Below are positions 1 to 6,541 of a stretch of 7,311 nt of DNA, piece by piece; the stretch's first letter is position 1, and every line of letters starts with the position of its first letter. A model generated the notes under the pieces. That model worked only from the letters and a program-made list of their open reading frames with translations. It made no database searches and was not told where the DNA came from. Source of the DNA: an uncultured Lachnospiraceae bacterium (GTDB taxonomy: Bacteria > Bacillota > Clostridia > Lachnospirales > Lachnospiraceae). The stretch lies in contig CAUCOL010000090.1 in the NCBI GenBank assembly GCA_958444395.1, forward strand, positions 1-7,311, written 5' to 3'. The translations under genes were made by a program, and so were the position numbers.

Positions 1-701
1 GCTTCTAACAGATCATGTGCTCTTTTGGGCTTGACCTCCTCCAGATGCACATAGGCTTCCTCCACGGATGGAAAAGCGGTCAGGATCTTAACAGCAGTTT
101 TCTCCCCCACTCCCGGTACTCCGGGAATATTATCAGCTGTATCTCCCATTAACCCTTTCATATCTACAATCTGAGGCGGTGTCAGCCCATATTTCTCGAT
201 GACATCCTGTGTGTGATAATTCTCAACCTCTGTACCGCCCCGCTTTGTCTTTGGAATACGGATCATGATATGTTCTGAAGCAAGCTGCAGAAGATCTCTG
301 TCTCCGGATACGAGGGACACTTCTTTTCCTTCACGCTCTGCCTGTTTTGCGATCGTTCCCAGTATATCATCTGCTTCCAGTCCCGCCTGCTTCACGATCT
401 TTACACCCATCTTCTTCAGTACCTCCTGAATCAAAGGCACCTGCTCCCGCAGTTCTTCCGGCATCGGCTTTCTGGTTCCTTTATACTCCGGATACATTTC
501 ATGGCGAAATGTCGGCTTTTTCACATCAAAGGCAACCGTCAGGTATTCCGGTTTTTCTTCCTCCAGGATCTTTAACATAATGTTCAGAAAACCATATACC
601 GCATTGGTATGCAGTCCCGCTGAGTTCGTCAGATCCGGTATTCCGTAAAATGCCCGGTTCAATATACTGTGTCCATCTATCAAAACAATTTTTTCGCTCA
701 C
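1..701 (-). CDS. polA: DNA polymerase I, N-terminal 5'-3' exonuclease part (partial, cut by left edge)
   Basis: DNA polymerase I removes RNA primers and fills gaps during replication and repair; the visible 233 codons are the 5'-3' exonuclease (FEN-like) domain. The start reads LIDGHSILNRAFYGIP, with the first metal-binding Asp at residue 9. Next come FDVKKPTFRHEMYPEYKGTR (59-77), GLEADDI (107-113), SGDRDLLQL (132-140) and the helix-hairpin-helix segment GDTADNIPGVPGVGEKTA (186-203). These match bacterial PolA in order and spacing. The start is GTG at 701-699, because AGGAGG (plus 710-715) sits 8 bases upstream and no ATG lies near. The polymerase domain would lie beyond the left edge; whether a 3'-5' exonuclease domain is active cannot be judged. 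It follows the zinc-finger gene by 22 bases and is probably cotranscribed with it. Identity is very secure; the frame is open to the edge. Confidence 0.96.
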   Translation of the reverse strand, partial: MSEKIVLIDGHSILNRAFYGIPDLTNSAGLHTNAVYGFLNIMLKILEEEKPEYLTVAFDVKKPTFRHEMYPEYKGTRKPMPEELREQVPLIQEVLKKMGVKIVKQAGLEADDILGTIAKQAEREGKEVSLVSGDRDLLQLASEHIMIRIPKTKRGGTEVENYHTQDVIEKYGLTPPQIVDMKGLMGDTADNIPGVPGVGEKTAVKILTAFPSVEEAYVHLEEVKPKRAHDLLE

Positions 702-723
702 GCTTTTTTCCTCCTAAACAATC

Positions 724-1032
724 TTACAACAAGATGACTGCTCCCATGCACAAAACAACAAGAAGCAGCAGCTTCTCCATATGCAGGATCCGAAATTTCA
801 TCAGATAATCTGCTGCCGAGCGCAGTTTTTGCTCCGGGTCGATATGAAATTCGGATATATTTTCTTTTTCATCCAAATAACGCATTCCCATGATCATGGT
901 ATAGTATATCTCATACTCTTCCCTGCATTCCTGACAATGATGCAGATGATTCAAAAAGGCATCCAGATCTTCAATGCTCAGTTTGTCATCTATAAATGGA
1001 ATGAATTTTTTCTGTAATTCTTTACAATCCAT
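724..1032 (-). CDS. Small ZAS-type zinc-finger protein with C-terminal membrane anchor (anti-sigma-like)
   Basis: A 102-residue protein of the putative zinc-finger (zf-HC2, anti-sigma N-terminal) type. The sequence shows H29-x3-C33-x2-C36 (HLHHCQEC), the zinc-associated anti-sigma signature, preceded by an N-terminal Cys3 and helical segments. A single hydrophobic stretch near residues 87-102 (LLLLVVLCMGAVILL) ends the protein, so it has a cytoplasmic zinc finger and a membrane tail but no extracellular sensor domain. I chose the ATG at 1032 rather than the in-frame ATG at 1056. AAAGGAA lies about 10 bases before it, the upstream ATG has no ribosome binding site, and the likely promoter leaves hardly any leader for the longer form. 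No sigma factor gene is visible beside it. It lies just upstream of polA and is probably its operon partner. An anti-sigma role is a family inference; another zinc-dependent regulatory or structural role is possible. Confidence 0.78.
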   Translation of the reverse strand: MDCKELQKKFIPFIDDKLSIEDLDAFLNHLHHCQECREEYEIYYTMIMGMRYLDEKENISEFHIDPEQKLRSAADYLMKFRILHMEKLLLLVVLCMGAVILL

Positions 1033-1070
1033 CGTCTCATTTCCTTTCCCGGTCATATTAATCCATATTT

Positions 1071-1099
1071 ATATTACCATATAAGGCTCAAAACGGAAA
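1071..1099 (-). promoter_or_regulatory. Candidate promoter for the zinc-finger gene-polA unit
   Basis: On the minus strand a weak -35 (TTTCCG, plus 1094-1099) is separated by 17 bases from an extended -10 (TGG-TAATAT, plus 1071-1079). It lies between the gdhA terminator and the zinc-finger start and would give a leader of about 30 bases to the ATG at 1032. Match to consensus is only partial at both boxes; position is the main support. Confidence 0.35.
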
Positions 1100-1121
1100 G
1101 TCTGCTTCCTCTTTCCCAGAA

Positions 1122-1157
1122 AACAGAAAAATCCCATCGGAATGCATCCGATGGGAT
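1122..1157 (-). terminator. Intrinsic terminator of gdhA
   Basis: An 11-bp perfect stem (plus 1131-1141 pairs with 1147-1157) with a 5-base loop is followed, in the minus direction, by a run of five T (plus 1127-1131) and then CTGTTTTC. It begins 34 bases after the gdhA stop codon. This is a textbook rho-independent terminator and separates gdhA from the zinc-finger/polA unit. Confidence 0.9.
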
Positions 1158-1191
1158 CATCTTTTCTATATAGAATAAACTGCTTAGGAAA

Positions 1192-2580
<1,389 letters not shown>

Positions 2581-2592
2581 TCAGGCGTGTGC

Positions 2593-2679
2593 GGTCGTAT
2601 ATCAATTCCAGCCGCCGTTCACACTATAACCGGTCATCCTTCTGATCGGCTATAGTGTGAGCAGCTGACTGATACGCCC
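2593..2679 (-). promoter_or_regulatory. Rod-shaped inverted repeat, predicted structured 5' leader of gdhA mRNA
   Basis: On the minus strand three stacked helices can form within 87 bases. The inner helix pairs plus 2643-2659 with 2620-2636 over a 6-base loop (GAAGGA); it has one A-C mismatch and one G-U pair. The middle helix pairs plus 2661-2667 with 2609-2615, with one U-G pair. The outer helix pairs plus 2670-2679 with 2593-2604, with a 2-base bulge and one G-A mismatch. It begins a few bases after the predicted transcription start and ends about 48 bases before the gdhA ATG. The ribosome binding site is not part of the rod. I do not recognise a named riboswitch; it could equally be a DNA-level palindromic repeat. 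Pairing is read directly, function is unknown. Confidence 0.6.
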
Positions 2680-2691
2680 TGTGTCTTTTTT

Positions 2692-2720
2692 AGTATTGCA
2701 TAAAATCAAGCAAAGTTCAA
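2692..2720 (-). promoter_or_regulatory. Probable gdhA promoter
   Basis: On the minus strand TTGAAC (plus 2715-2720) is followed after 17 bases by AATACT (plus 2692-2697), preceded by the extended -10 motif TG-C. Each hexamer matches consensus at 4 of 6 positions and the spacing is ideal. Transcription would begin near 2685, placing the whole inverted-repeat rod inside a leader of about 140 bases. Confidence 0.6.
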
Positions 2721-2797
2721 TAAAAATTTAACAGTTTTTTACAATTTTTTTGATTTTTAACTGTAAATTTCTTCCAAAAATATACTTGTATACAATT

Positions 2798-2827
2798 ATT
2801 ATATAATTAAATCCTCTCAAAAGTGAA
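2798..2827 (-). promoter_or_regulatory. Possible distal gdhA promoter
   Basis: On the minus strand a perfect TATAAT (plus 2798-2803) lies 18 bases from TTCACT (plus 2822-2827, 4 of 6 to consensus). The -35 side falls inside an imperfect hairpin, so this may be chance in a very AT-rich stretch or a second start site about 100 bases upstream of the main one. Confidence 0.3.
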
Positions 2828-2855
2828 TACATTTCACCTTTAAGGGGATTTTTTT
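2809..2855. terminator. Terminator-like imperfect hairpin, better oriented on the plus strand
   Basis: Plus 2809-2827 pairs with 2833-2851 over a 5-base loop, 19 positions with two mismatches and one G-U pair. On the plus strand it is followed by seven T (2849-2855), the classic layout. On the minus strand it is followed only by TTTAATTATA. It lies about 40 bases after the chemoreceptor relic's stop codon, so it may be that gene's old terminator, acting in both directions. Confidence 0.45.
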
Positions 2856-2891
2856 GCACTATCTTTTGCCTGTATACTGCAGAGCATTTTC

Positions 2892-3110
2892 TTAGATGGT
2901 AAATTTCGTCAACTCATGAATCAATTCCTCTATTTTTACACCCAACTCCCCGGAATTCTGATCCACTGTCTGCATCATACCGTTTAATTCCTGAATTGAA
3001 GCCGTCATTTTTCCAATCGTCTGATTGGTTTCGTCAATCTTGGCAGCAATATTCTGAACCTACGCTGTCATATTCTCAGTGCCACGCTTCATCCCCTGAT
3101 AAGTGTATTT
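2892..3110 (-). pseudogene. Relic of a methyl-accepting chemotaxis protein C-terminus
   Basis: The minus-strand frame reads the end of a chemoreceptor signalling domain. It has a coiled-coil heptad-like run containing AAKIDETNQTIGKMTASIQE, then VDQNSGELGVKIEELIHEL and the ending TKFTI before TAA. This resembles the closing helix of methyl-accepting chemotaxis proteins, which commonly end in a pattern like EELxxLVxKFxI. Intact receptors relay ligand binding to CheA/CheW; this piece has no ligand-binding or membrane part and lacks the hairpin-tip signature. An in-frame TAG at plus 3060-3062 splits it, leaving 55 sense codons downstream. A TGA at plus 3111-3113 ends the open frame upstream, and no start codon with a ribosome binding site is present. 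It directly abuts the relaxase-like fragment, suggesting a deletion junction near 3110-3190. Family assignment rests on pattern only. Confidence 0.6.
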
Positions 3111-3186
3111 TCAGGTACAATCTTAACCTGATAGTATTTTTCCAAAACAGAGATACAATCTGATCAAATAAATATCTTCTTTCTGG

Positions 3187-3378
3187 TCAGACTCCTTTTT
3201 CATCAGCAAGGTTATATCCCTGTAGATAATCCCAGTAAACATTCCATTTGCTCCTGTCAGCATCAACATGCTCTGCATTTTCAAGATTAAATAACCGGTC
3301 ATTATGACCTGCCTTGAATACACCATTACTGTCTTTGCGTCCATTTGTCCTGGTTGCTCTCACTTTTTTCTTTTCCAT
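3187..3378 (-). pseudogene. Truncated N-terminus resembling a Mob/Pre-like relaxase (63 codons)
   Basis: The 63-residue frame is very basic at its start (MEKKKVRATRTNGRK), then has FKAGHNDRLF (21-30), NAEHVDADRSKWNVYWDY (34-51) and ends at TGA. The pattern of a basic start, xHNDRxF, AxHIDxxxxxxNxYW resembles the beginning of plasmid-recombination/mobilisation (Mob/Pre, MobV-like) proteins from clostridial mobile elements, which nick DNA at an origin of transfer. Full proteins of this kind have several hundred residues, so at most the first sixth remains. The ATG at 3378 is preceded by GAGGAA six bases away, an acceptable ribosome binding site. After the TGA no frame continues a recognisable relaxase, and the chemoreceptor relic follows. 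The same frame is open upstream to 3600, but that part crosses a terminator and inverted repeats and reads as non-coding. The family call is from memory of motifs and is tentative. Confidence 0.42.
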
Positions 3379-3400
3379 CTCAATTTCCTCGTCACCATAA

Positions 3401-3434
3401 CAAAAAAGGAACCGATTTCTCGATTCCTTTTTTT
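3401..3434 (-). terminator. Intrinsic terminator hairpin upstream of the relaxase-like fragment
   Basis: Plus 3402-3415 pairs with 3420-3433 over a 4-base loop. On the minus strand the stem core is GGAATCGA/TCGGTTCC (one G-U pair) flanked by A7 and T6 runs, so it can act in either direction but pairs best on the minus strand. It ends 23 bases before the ATG at 3378, so it would stop or attenuate transcription entering that fragment. Confidence 0.7.
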
Positions 3435-3495
3435 CAGCCCCTGCTGATTTCTTTACAAATTCAATTTTTCTTTTCATAGCAAAGCTACTATATCT

Positions 3496-3590
3496 GAGCG
3501 AAGCGTGACAGATAATAAACCCAATACGATGTGTCACAACACATCTATGGGTCAAGGCTGTCGCCCTGAACGGACCAGGGTGCTTCGCTC
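3496..3590. repeat. Nested inverted repeats, possible transfer-origin remnant
   Basis: A perfect 9-bp inverted pair, GAGCGAAGC (3496-3504) and GCTTCGCTC (3582-3590), encloses a second one: GATGTGT (3528-3534) and ACACATC (3539-3545) around CACA. The inner stem extends further outward with a one-base bulge and one mismatch (3521-3526 with 3546-3551). CCCTG (3564-3568) and CAGGG (3576-3580) form a third small pair. Clustered inverted repeats just upstream of a relaxase-like reading frame are the usual layout of oriT; a nic site is not identified. Confidence 0.4.
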
Positions 3591-3634
3591 CTTTTTTCAT
3601 GCAAAAATAATTATTGAATCATCCCTATAAACTG

Positions 3635-3654
3635 AAAGTCATAGCACAGACTTT
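3635..3654 (-). terminator. Weak hairpin after the dehydrogenase gene
   Basis: AAAGTC (3635-3640) and GACTTT (3649-3654) form a 6-bp stem with an 8-base loop immediately after the dehydrogenase stop codon. On the minus strand only CAGTTTATAGG follows, so the T run is poor. It might end the tetR-adh transcript weakly; no better candidate is visible before the inverted repeats. Confidence 0.25.
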
Positions 3655-4692
3655 TTATCCTTTTATTTCCACGACCACATTTCCAGCATGGTCAACATCG
3701 CTTGCCGTGCGGATAGCTCGTTCCAATTCAGTTAGCGGAAACTCATGGGTGATAATATGCTCCAAGTCCCACTTGCCGCTCGCCATAATCTCCTGCACGT
3801 CCCGCACATCCTCTGGCATATAGCCACCGGATCCGATGATGCTCTGCTGGGCATAGGTCATGTGGAGCAGGTCAATGACACGAGGCTTGTTATTGACTGC
3901 AACGGAGACAAATCGGCTCTCGATTTTTCCAAACCTCAAGAAATCATCCAGAATAATCTCCGCACCAGCGGCATCCAGCCAGCAGTCAATGCTGGCAGCC
4001 GTGCCATTTAATGAAGGAGCCGTACCGAAATAGGCAACGGCTGATGTCTCAAAATTCTTTGACTCCGTATTGCAGACTGCAAAGCCTAACTGTTCTGCTA
4101 AACTTAGACGAAAATCTGAGCGGTCACAGAGCATCACTTTCTCCATGCCGAAGTGCTTGAAAGCAACCGCAGCGGCAATGCCAATCGTTCCGCAGCCGAA
4201 CACCACGGCGTTCTGCCCTGCAACATATTGATCCTTGCCACAGGAAATCATTCCCCGGCGAGCCGCACGACAGCCAACCGTAAACGGCTCAATCAGGCTT
4301 GCCAGCTTGTCGGAGATACGCTCATCCACAGCATAGAGGGAATGATTCCGTTTGGCATCAGGAATGAGAATATATTCCGAGAAACCGCCGATGGTTCCGG
4401 CTCGTTTTGTGTCTCCCTTGGCATAACGAGGATATGGATAAACCCGTTCGCCTACTGAAAAATCTGTAACATTCTTTCCGATCTTCACCACACGGGAAAC
4501 AGTTTCATGACCAAACTCACCGCCGACAGTCACCTTGTGCCCCGTGTTCGGACCGTGGGTGAAAACCGCAACATCTGTGCCGCAGATACTGGAATAGAGA
4601 TTCTGTACCAGCACATCATTGTCTCCGACTTCCGGCAGCGGTAGCTCCTGAATTTCAACTTGTTCTTTTCCTAAATAGATACCAGCTTTCAT
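3655..4692 (-). CDS. Zinc-dependent medium-chain alcohol dehydrogenase (345 residues)
   Basis: A NAD(P)-dependent oxidoreductase of the medium-chain zinc family (sorbitol, butanediol and threonine dehydrogenase relatives); the substrate cannot be read from sequence. The catalytic zinc ligands are visible as C37 (SSICGTDV) and H62-E63 (GGEFGHE), with E135 in LIEPFTVG as the likely further ligand. The Rossmann motif is FGCGTIG (165-171), and Asp190 at the end of the second strand favours NAD over NADP. The segment 83-105 that normally carries four cysteines for a structural zinc has none, so that lobe is absent or altered. The start is the ATG at 4692 with GGGAGG just upstream. An in-frame GTG at 4719 would overlap the preceding gene and lacks such a site. 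The TetR gene ends 11 bases upstream, so the two are probably cotranscribed, and the dehydrogenase is its likely target. Confidence 0.88.
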   Translation of the reverse strand: MKAGIYLGKEQVEIQELPLPEVGDNDVLVQNLYSSICGTDVAVFTHGPNTGHKVTVGGEFGHETVSRVVKIGKNVTDFSVGERVYPYPRYAKGDTKRAGTIGGFSEYILIPDAKRNHSLYAVDERISDKLASLIEPFTVGCRAARRGMISCGKDQYVAGQNAVVFGCGTIGIAAAVAFKHFGMEKVMLCDRSDFRLSLAEQLGFAVCNTESKNFETSAVAYFGTAPSLNGTAASIDCWLDAAGAEIILDDFLRFGKIESRFVSVAVNNKPRVIDLLHMTYAQQSIIGSGGYMPEDVRDVQEIMASGKWDLEHIITHEFPLTELERAIRTASDVDHAGNVVVEIKG

Positions 4693-4703
4693 GTTTCCTC
4701 CCT

Positions 4704-5282
4704 TCAATGTTTTACACACTGCTGAATCACATTTACAACATCCGCAATGGAATCATTGCAGTCGTTTTTAAGCCATTCCGAGATAATTGCCATTAATCCT
4801 TGAATATAAAACGCCATGAGATACGGTCTGTCCTGATGCGGTATACCGTAGCGGTCGAGGATTGGCGTGAACACATGACGGAACATCTGTTCATAGCTTT
4901 TATCCATTCCCAGCACTGCGGCATTTTCTGTTGCTGTGCGGAACAGCTGCTTGTTCTGCTCGATGTAACCAAGATAAGGTGTCAGATACTCTGGCGTAAT
5001 GAGGTACAATTCATCCAACGGACAGTCCCGCAACTTTGTGACAAAGGCATCCGTGTCCTTTTTCATGTGGGCAAGGAACTGCTCGTTCATGTGACTGACG
5101 CTCTCCGCAAGTAAGTCTGCCATTGTTTCATAATGCAGATAGAAGGTGGAGCGATTGACGCCTGCCGCCTCGCAGATTTCCTTGACTGTGATGTAAGCAA
5201 AATCCTTCTTTTCCAAAAGTCCCAAAAATGCCTCGTCCATTCTGGCGGCAGTTGCGAAATATTTGCTTTCTGACTTATTCAA
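4704..5282 (-). CDS. TetR/AcrR-family transcriptional regulator
   Basis: A 192-residue DNA-binding regulator. The N-terminal helix-turn-helix is clear: YITVKEICEAAGVNRSTFYL (30-49) followed by HYETMADLL, the usual TetR recognition helix. The remainder is helical and fits a ligand-binding and dimerisation domain, with a final segment around DRPYLMAFYIQGLMAIISEW (152-171) like DhaS-type TetR proteins. The start is read as TTG at 5282-5280. GGCGG lies about 11 bases before it, no in-frame ATG lies upstream after a stop, and the next ATG (residue 15, 5240) has no ribosome binding site and would cut into the first helix. It ends 11 bases before the dehydrogenase start and begins 27 bases after the methyltransferase stop. 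No separate promoter is obvious in that gap. Control of the adjacent dehydrogenase is inferred from the layout. Confidence 0.88.
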   Translation of the reverse strand: MNKSESKYFATAARMDEAFLGLLEKKDFAYITVKEICEAAGVNRSTFYLHYETMADLLAESVSHMNEQFLAHMKKDTDAFVTKLRDCPLDELYLITPEYLTPYLGYIEQNKQLFRTATENAAVLGMDKSYEQMFRHVFTPILDRYGIPHQDRPYLMAFYIQGLMAIISEWLKNDCNDSIADVVNVIQQCVKH

Positions 5283-5309
5283 TCTTTTATTTCCGCCTCT
5301 TTCCAGTCA

Positions 5310-6512
5310 TTATTTCTCATCAACAACCTGGAAGATGTAAAACTTTAAATAAAAAGATTCATTTGCTGACCACAGGATCGGATGATCCGGTGCCTGCGTC
5401 CGAAATTCTACCTGACGCAGACGTTTATGCACATTTTGGGCTGCCTGGCCGATCGTCTTCGTAAAGAGTTCATAAGTCATAAAATGTGAGCAGGAGCAGG
5501 TTGCCAGATAGCCGCCGTCCTTCAAAAGTTTCATGGCACGCAGGTTGATCTCTCTGTATCCCTTCACGGCATTCTTTACGGAGCTGCGTGATTTTGTAAA
5601 TGCCGGCGGATCCAGAATGATTACATCGAACTTCTCTCCGGCTTCTTCCAGCTGTGGCAGCTTTTCAAAAACATCCACACATTCAAACTGCACTGTCTTT
5701 TCCAAACCGTTTAGCTGTGCATTCTTCCGTGCCTGTTCCACACCCAGTTCTGATGCATCCAGTCCCAGAACACTGGCAGCACCTGCCTGACCGGCATTTA
5801 ATGCAAACGACCCTGTATGTGTAAAACAATCTAACACCCTGGCTTCCTTGCACAGCTTGCGGATCGCTGCACGGTTATACTTCTGATCCAGGAAAAATCC
5901 TGTCTTCTGTCCATCCTTTACATCTACATAATAGCGGACTCCGTTTTCGACGATCTCTACATTCGTATCAAAGGCACCTCCGATAAATCCTTTGATACGC
6001 TCCATGCCTTCCTGCAGGCGCACCTTTGCATCACTCCGCTCATATACGCCACGTATCGTGATACCATCCTCTGCCAGTACCTCCTTCAACAAATCGATGA
6101 TCTGCTCTTTCATCCGGTCAATTCCAAGTGCCAGAGACTCTACTACCAGCACGTCCGAAAACTTATCGATCACCAGTCCCGGCAGAAAATCTGCCTCCCC
6201 AAAGATCACACGGCAGCTGGAGGTATCCACCGTTTTTTTACGATACTCCCAGGCAGCCTTTACTCTGTCTCTCAGGAAGTCACGGTCGATCTCCTGCTCT
6301 ACGTGACGCGTCATCAGACGGATCCGTATCTTGGACTGGCGGTTGATAAAACCTTTTCCAAGCGGATAGCCATCAAAATCATGAATGATCACGATATCTC
6401 CATCCGCAAAACTGCCCATGATCGAAGCAATCTCATTATCAAAGACCCACATACCACCACTTTTCAGCGTACGTCCCTCTCCCTTTTTTAAAGTTACTAT
6501 CGCATTTGACAT
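5310..6512 (-). CDS. RlmI-type class I SAM-dependent rRNA (cytosine-C5) methyltransferase
   Basis: Predicted to methylate a cytosine C5 in 23S rRNA, as RlmI does at C1962 in E. coli; 400 residues against about 396 for RlmI. The order is an N-terminal PUA RNA-binding domain (about 1-75, with LKKGEGRTLKSGGMWVFDNE), a linker domain ending in DGQKTGFFLDQ (200-210), then the Rossmann methyltransferase fold. That fold has motif I VLDCFTHTGSFALNAG (226-241), motif IV VIILDPPAFTKS (297-308) and motif VI TCSCSHF (338-344), which holds candidate catalytic cysteines. The start is the ATG at 6512 with GGAG six bases upstream. An in-frame ATG at 6524 is possible, but its purine-rich site is very close, and the shorter start fits the family beginning. 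It lies about 30 bases after the histidine kinase stop and may share its transcript. The exact rRNA position modified is inferred, not shown. Confidence 0.9.
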   Translation of the reverse strand: MSNAIVTLKKGEGRTLKSGGMWVFDNEIASIMGSFADGDIVIIHDFDGYPLGKGFINRQSKIRIRLMTRHVEQEIDRDFLRDRVKAAWEYRKKTVDTSSCRVIFGEADFLPGLVIDKFSDVLVVESLALGIDRMKEQIIDLLKEVLAEDGITIRGVYERSDAKVRLQEGMERIKGFIGGAFDTNVEIVENGVRYYVDVKDGQKTGFFLDQKYNRAAIRKLCKEARVLDCFTHTGSFALNAGQAGAASVLGLDASELGVEQARKNAQLNGLEKTVQFECVDVFEKLPQLEEAGEKFDVIILDPPAFTKSRSSVKNAVKGYREINLRAMKLLKDGGYLATCSCSHFMTYELFTKTIGQAAQNVHKRLRQVEFRTQAPDHPILWSANESFYLKFYIFQVVDEK

Positions 6513-6541
6513 AATACTCTCCATTTCCTTCTATTTCCTAT

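Noticed and set aside
2620..2659. ANTAR-protein target hairpin before gdhA
   Set aside because: Nitrogen genes in Firmicutes can carry paired hairpins with A at loop position 1 and G at position 4. Here there is a single long rod, and its hexaloop reads GAAGGA, with G in place of the required A.
2731..2764. Short inverted pair ACAGTT/AACTGT in the AT-rich block
   Set aside because: Only six base pairs around a long T-rich spacer, expected by chance in such biased sequence.
3123..3344. 73-residue minus-strand frame overlapping the relaxase-like fragment
   Set aside because: It is a shifted reading of the same DNA, has no supported start, and its sequence resembles no family; the HNDR-type frame explains the region better.
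3187..3600. Long form (137 residues) of the relaxase-like frame
   Set aside because: The extra N-terminal part runs through an intrinsic terminator and nested inverted repeats, has no ribosome binding site at its first or second Met, and its composition does not look like protein. The ATG at 3378 has a proper site.
4153..4458. Plus-strand frame of about 100 codons opposite the dehydrogenase
   Set aside because: It is antisense to a conserved gene and has no ribosome binding site or recognisable motif. The same holds for other plus-strand frames opposite polA, gdhA, tetR, rlmI-like and kinase genes.
4693..4719. Alternative GTG start of the dehydrogenase at 4719
   Set aside because: It overlaps the end of the TetR gene and lacks a ribosome binding site, while the ATG at 4692 has GGGAGG immediately upstream and matches the usual family start.
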